Assembly (NCBI RefSeq): GCF_017495225.1
Contig: NZ_JAFEIG010000015.1
Span: 1 to 35,956 of the forward strand
From: Daejeonella sp.
GTDB lineage: Bacteria > Bacteroidota > Bacteroidia > Sphingobacteriales > Sphingobacteriaceae
Length of the DNA stretch: 35,956 bases
Direction: 5' to 3'
The notes beneath the pieces were generated by a model. It was not told the origin of the DNA. It searched no databases and was given only the letters and a program-made list of their open reading frames with translations. The translations under genes and the position numbers were made by a program. Shown in pieces: positions 33,316 through 35,956 of the stretch (the stretch's first letter is position 1; each line of letters opens with the position of its first letter).

Positions 33316-33331
33316 GAGGGAGATAAGCGAA

Positions 33332-33775
33332 ATGGAACTAATTTTAAAACAAGACATCAAGAATCTCGGAGAGAAAGATGATGTAGTAAATGTGAAACCA
33401 GGTTATGGTCGTAACTTCCTTATTCCTAAGGGTTATGCTACACTTGCGACTGAATCTGCAAAGAAAGTTTTAGCTGAAAATTTAAAGCAAGCTGCTTTCA
33501 AGCAAGATAAAATCAAGAAAGACGCTGATGCTATTGCAGCTAGATTAGAAGGTGTTAAACTTTCTATCGGTGCTAAAGCTGGTGAAACTGGAAAGATTTT
33601 CGGTTCAGTAAACACTATTCAAATTGCTGACGCATTAAAGAAAGAAGGATTTGACGTTGATCGTCGCCGTATTACTTTTGATGTAGAGCCTAAATTTGTT
33701 GGTGAATACATTGCAAACCTAAACCTACACAAAGAAGTAAAAGTTAAAGTTACTTTTGAAGTAGTAGCAGAATAA
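33332..33775 (+). CDS. rplI: Large ribosomal subunit protein L9 (bL9)
   Basis: Binds 23S rRNA near the L1 stalk with its N-terminal domain. The 147-residue protein opens MELILKQDIKNLGEKDDVV with VKPGYGRNFLIPKGYA, the L9 signature. A long connecting helix (about 40-75) and a C-terminal domain ending in HKEVKVKVTFEVV follow. It is last gene of rpsF-rpsR-rplI and is followed by a strong terminator at 33829-33859. Confidence 0.97.
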   Translation: MELILKQDIKNLGEKDDVVNVKPGYGRNFLIPKGYATLATESAKKVLAENLKQAAFKQDKIKKDADAIAARLEGVKLSIGAKAGETGKIFGSVNTIQIADALKKEGFDVDRRRITFDVEPKFVGEYIANLNLHKEVKVKVTFEVVAE

Positions 33776-33828
33776 TTTCCATTTTCCGATTTTTTCGGTG
33801 TATAATTTGGAAATAAATTATAATTTTA

Positions 33829-33859
33829 ATGCCTTCTACATTTGTAGAAGGCATTTTTT
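33829..33859 (+). terminator. Rho-independent terminator of the rpsF operon
   Basis: An 11-bp perfect stem ATGCCTTCTAC / GTAGAAGGCAT with a 4-nt loop is followed by TTTTT. It lies 53 nt after the rplI stop and 33 nt before mtgA. Confidence 0.92.
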
Positions 33860-33892
33860 GTTTTAAAAATCATCAAACCTAATTCTAAGCAT

Positions 33893-34570
33893 TTGAAAAA
33901 GCTCTGGAATATAATTCGTAAAGTAGCCTTATGGTTTTTTGCCATCACTTTTATTTGGGTGCTATTGCTCCGTTTTATTAATCCCCCGATTACCTATTTG
34001 ATGCTACAGCGTGGTTTTGAGCGTAAAGCCGATGGCAAGGAGTGGAAAATTGAAAAGGATTGGCTTGACATTGAAGACCTCTCAAATAATTTAAAACGAG
34101 CTGCTCTTGCCGGTGAAGATGCTAATTTTTTAAATCATTGGGGTTTTGATTTTAAGGCAATGAGCAAGGCACTTGAGAAGAATCAAAAAGGTAAAAAGAT
34201 ACGTGGGGGAAGCACAATTAGTCAGCAGACAGCCAAAAACGTCTTTCTATGGCCTGGTAGATCCTATATCCGTAAGGCCTTTGAAGCCTATTTTACAGTT
34301 TTGATCGAATTGTTATGGGGTAAGGAACGTATTCTCGAGGTTTATTTAAATGTGATTGAAATGGGTGATGGAATTTATGGCGCCGAAGCTGCAACTCAAA
34401 AGTATTTTGGGAAATCAGCGCATAGCATGAGTAAATCGCAAGCTGCATTAATTATTGCGGTTTTGCCAAACCCGCTACGTTGGAACCCTTCAAGACCAAC
34501 ACGTTATATTTATTATAAACAAGGACTGATACTCCGAAATATGAGAAATCTGGAAAAGTTGCCTTTTTAA
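33893..34570 (+). CDS. mtgA: Monofunctional peptidoglycan glycosyltransferase MtgA
   Basis: Polymerises lipid II into glycan strands at the inner membrane. The 225-residue protein has one membrane helix (about 10-27, KVALWFFAITFIWVLLL) and a GT51 domain. The catalytic Glu75 is in LAGEDANFLNHWGFD; then come GGSTISQQTAKNVFLWPGRS, KERILEVYLNVIEMG and EAATQKYFGKSA. Length is typical of MtgA, with no transpeptidase domain. The start is a TTG (33893): no ATG lies in frame between the upstream terminator and the membrane helix. It converges with the next gene, with 8 nt between the stops. Confidence 0.94.
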   Translation: MKKLWNIIRKVALWFFAITFIWVLLLRFINPPITYLMLQRGFERKADGKEWKIEKDWLDIEDLSNNLKRAALAGEDANFLNHWGFDFKAMSKALEKNQKGKKIRGGSTISQQTAKNVFLWPGRSYIRKAFEAYFTVLIELLWGKERILEVYLNVIEMGDGIYGAEAATQKYFGKSAHSMSKSQAALIIAVLPNPLRWNPSRPTRYIYYKQGLILRNMRNLEKLPF

Positions 34571-34578
34571 TCGAAGGC

Positions 34579-35052
34579 TTAAATGCTAAAAACTCGAGCA
34601 TGCCAGCTATCCTTTAAGGGGATTTCCCAGCTAGATTTTAATTCTTTTCTGGTCTGAATCAGATTATTGAATACTAGCGTATTCTCATTTACCTGACCAC
34701 TTTTAATTAGTTCTTCAAAATCTTCTCTACCACAGCTCTTTAGCTCATCATTAAGTTTAAATGCGACTCTAAATCTATCGAATAGATCTATGTTAAACTT
34801 CTGTTCGATATCCTTCATTAAAGCCACTGATTTATCGATGCTGCATCCTGTTGCTCCTGCCACCTGTTCATCCACAGAAAGTACAATAAATTGATGGTGA
34901 ATCACTTCTCCAAGTGCTGCTAAATCATGCCCATGTGCTTGCCAATTACTAGTGAAATTGTTTAGTATTTGTAGAATTGCCGACTCTTCTTCTTGATTAA
35001 GAATGCGGTTGGACTGGTAGATCCAGATTCTTGAATGTTCAGAAATTTGCAT
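34579..35052 (-). CDS. Conserved Bacteroidota protein of unknown function
   Basis: A 157-residue soluble protein, without signal peptide, beginning MQISEHSRIWIYQSNR. It contains LNNFTSNWQAHGHDL, FIVLSVDEQVAGATGCSIDKSVAL and DRFRVAFKL, blocks I associate with a family conserved across Bacteroidota. That family is often labelled ABC transporter ATPase in databases. No Walker A, Walker B or signature motif is present, so that label is not supported. The start is the ATG at 35052; the TTG two codons earlier is rejected. The box TATTTTTG ends 3 nt before the ATG, a leaderless arrangement. Confidence 0.8.
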   Translation of the reverse strand: MQISEHSRIWIYQSNRILNQEEESAILQILNNFTSNWQAHGHDLAALGEVIHHQFIVLSVDEQVAGATGCSIDKSVALMKDIEQKFNIDLFDRFRVAFKLNDELKSCGREDFEELIKSGQVNENTLVFNNLIQTRKELKSSWEIPLKDSWHARVFSI

Positions 35053-35055
35053 GTT

Positions 35056-35063
35056 CAAAAATA
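35056..35063 (-). promoter_or_regulatory. -7 box TATTTTTG directly before the start codon
   Basis: The minus-strand TATTTTTG matches consensus and ends 3 nt before the ATG at 35052, so the transcript should carry almost no leader. Confidence 0.55.
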
Positions 35064-35292
35064 CAGTATTTCTCTCGATTTTTGATTTCCGTTTATTATT
35101 TAAATTGCTTTTTTCTTAAATATTCTATAATCTAATAGATTTGAATTTTTATTGAGATATTCGTAATTTTAATGCTATTGGCTTTATAATTAGAATAAAA
35201 ACCATTTTAAATTTTGCTTTAAATCAATTTTTTATATTTATTTTTTAATTTAAAATTAAATATTTTACTTTGTATGATTATTAATTTATAGA

Positions 35293-35956
35293 ATGAAAAA
35301 AACTGGACTAACCTTTATTTTCCTACTGTTTGTGGGATTTTGTTTTGCTCAAGATATTGAACAGAACAATGAAAAACCAATTTCTAAAGACGGTAAAAAT
35401 CTATTAAAGATTAACCTTTTGTCTCTTCCTTTAAAAAATTATTCTTTAGGATTTGAGCATAAACTTGGCAAAAAAATCACTGCCGGTATAGGTTATAGAT
35501 TTATGCCTAATGGTCAGATGCCATTTTTGTCGAAGATTAAAACTTTTGTAGATGATCCCGATGTGGCAAAACAACTCAATGAGCTTTACGTTAGTAATAC
35601 TGCTATTTCCCCTGAAATTAGATTTTATCTAGGTAAACAAGCTATGCGTGGATTTTACCTGGCACCATTTTCACGTATCAGTAATTATAAAATTGCTGTT
35701 CCTATTGAGTATGAAGAAAATAATATAAAAGAGAGTATTCCAATGAGTGGTGAATTGAAAACATTCACTGCTGGCTTGCAAATAGGTGCTCAGTGGAAAT
35801 TGGGAGGTAGAGTTTACCTTGATTGGTGGATATTGGGTCCACAATACGGTAAAGCTAATGGTAGCTTGTCTGGTAAAAAAGCTTTAACTGCAAATGAACA
35901 AGCAGAAATTAGAAAAGAGCTTGAGGGACTTGATATTCCTTTCGTTACAACTACTA
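35293..35956 (+). CDS. DUF3575-like outer-membrane beta-barrel protein, 3' end cut by window
   Basis: An open reading frame of 221 codons runs to the window edge without a stop. A signal peptide (MKKTGLTFIFLLFVGFCFAQ, about 1-20) is followed by NLLKINLLSLPLKNYSLGFEHKLGK. Alternating hydrophobic strands such as AGIGYRF, EIRFYLGK, GFYLAPF and GAQWKLGGRVYLDWWILG fit. This layout is typical of DUF3575 proteins, small outer-membrane barrels of Bacteroidota. The remaining residues after VTTT are outside the window. Upstream, TTACTTTG at about 35269 is a near-consensus promoter box. Confidence 0.8.
   Translation, partial: MKKTGLTFIFLLFVGFCFAQDIEQNNEKPISKDGKNLLKINLLSLPLKNYSLGFEHKLGKKITAGIGYRFMPNGQMPFLSKIKTFVDDPDVAKQLNELYVSNTAISPEIRFYLGKQAMRGFYLAPFSRISNYKIAVPIEYEENNIKESIPMSGELKTFTAGLQIGAQWKLGGRVYLDWWILGPQYGKANGSLSGKKALTANEQAEIRKELEGLDIPFVTTT

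Noticed and set aside
34579..35052. ABC transporter ATPase annotation
   Set aside because: No Walker A, Walker B or signature motif is present.

Overview
The window is chromosomal DNA from a member of the Bacteroidota, most likely family Sphingobacteriaceae (Pedobacter-like). The gene repertoire and order fit this: carA-eno-ftsB, rpsF-rpsR-rplI, a DUF4293 protein, an RlpA-like lipoprotein-type protein and a DUF3575-type outer-membrane protein. Promoters are of the Bacteroidota form, with a -7 box TAnnTTTG and a weak TTG at about -33. Start codons lack Shine-Dalgarno sequences, and the DNA is AT-rich. No tRNA, rRNA, CRISPR array or transposase was seen. Taxonomy is inferred from gene content, not from a marker-gene search.

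Layout. 1-325: repeat-rich 3' flank of a DEAD-box helicase (minus), with two heptamer arrays, one REP-like element and a strong terminator. 326-4064 (minus): DeaD-like helicase and an AT-rich putative glycan or glycosyltransferase-type protein. 4401-10012 (plus): a periplasmic sugar-dehydrogenase/cytochrome c protein with a CBM9-like partner, then a large FAD/Fe-S D-lactate-dehydrogenase-type oxidoreductase. 10013-12260: an accessory island with REP-like repeats, a 110-bp imperfect dyad and a three-gene minus-strand operon of unknown function (EF-hand coiled-coil protein, HNH protein, 83-aa protein). 12277-20294: DUF4293, truA, an ABC exporter, a DctA-type symporter, sucD, rlpA-like, msrB, a methyltransferase and fabG. 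20295-20456: a long heptamer array. 20470-23872: a VWA-like membrane protein, a small membrane protein, two paralogous about 40-aa peptides too short for routine calling, and two tandem hairpin elements. 23873-26725 (minus): carA-eno-ftsB. 26971-29887: panB, an RluA-type pseudouridine synthase and icd. 30043-32301: an acidic hypothetical protein and dnaX. 32684-35052: rpsF-rpsR-rplI, mtgA and a conserved Bacteroidota protein. 35293-end: an outer-membrane protein cut by the window edge.

How it works together. Most genes are housekeeping: ribosome, replication, the TCA-cycle enzymes sucD and icd, glycolytic enolase, pantothenate and pyrimidine/arginine precursor synthesis, fatty-acid elongation, cell division and peptidoglycan. 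The points most worth a second look are these. (1) An A10 run in dnaX lies where the clamp-loader part ends, with stops in both shifted frames, suggesting recoded production of a gamma-type short form. (2) The EF-hand/HNH/small-protein operon has a folded, attC-like dyad just 3' of it. (3) Several heptanucleotide arrays are present. (4) A tandem pair of related micro-proteins was found. (5) Several genes have the -7 box only 3-5 nt before the start codon, implying leaderless mRNAs.
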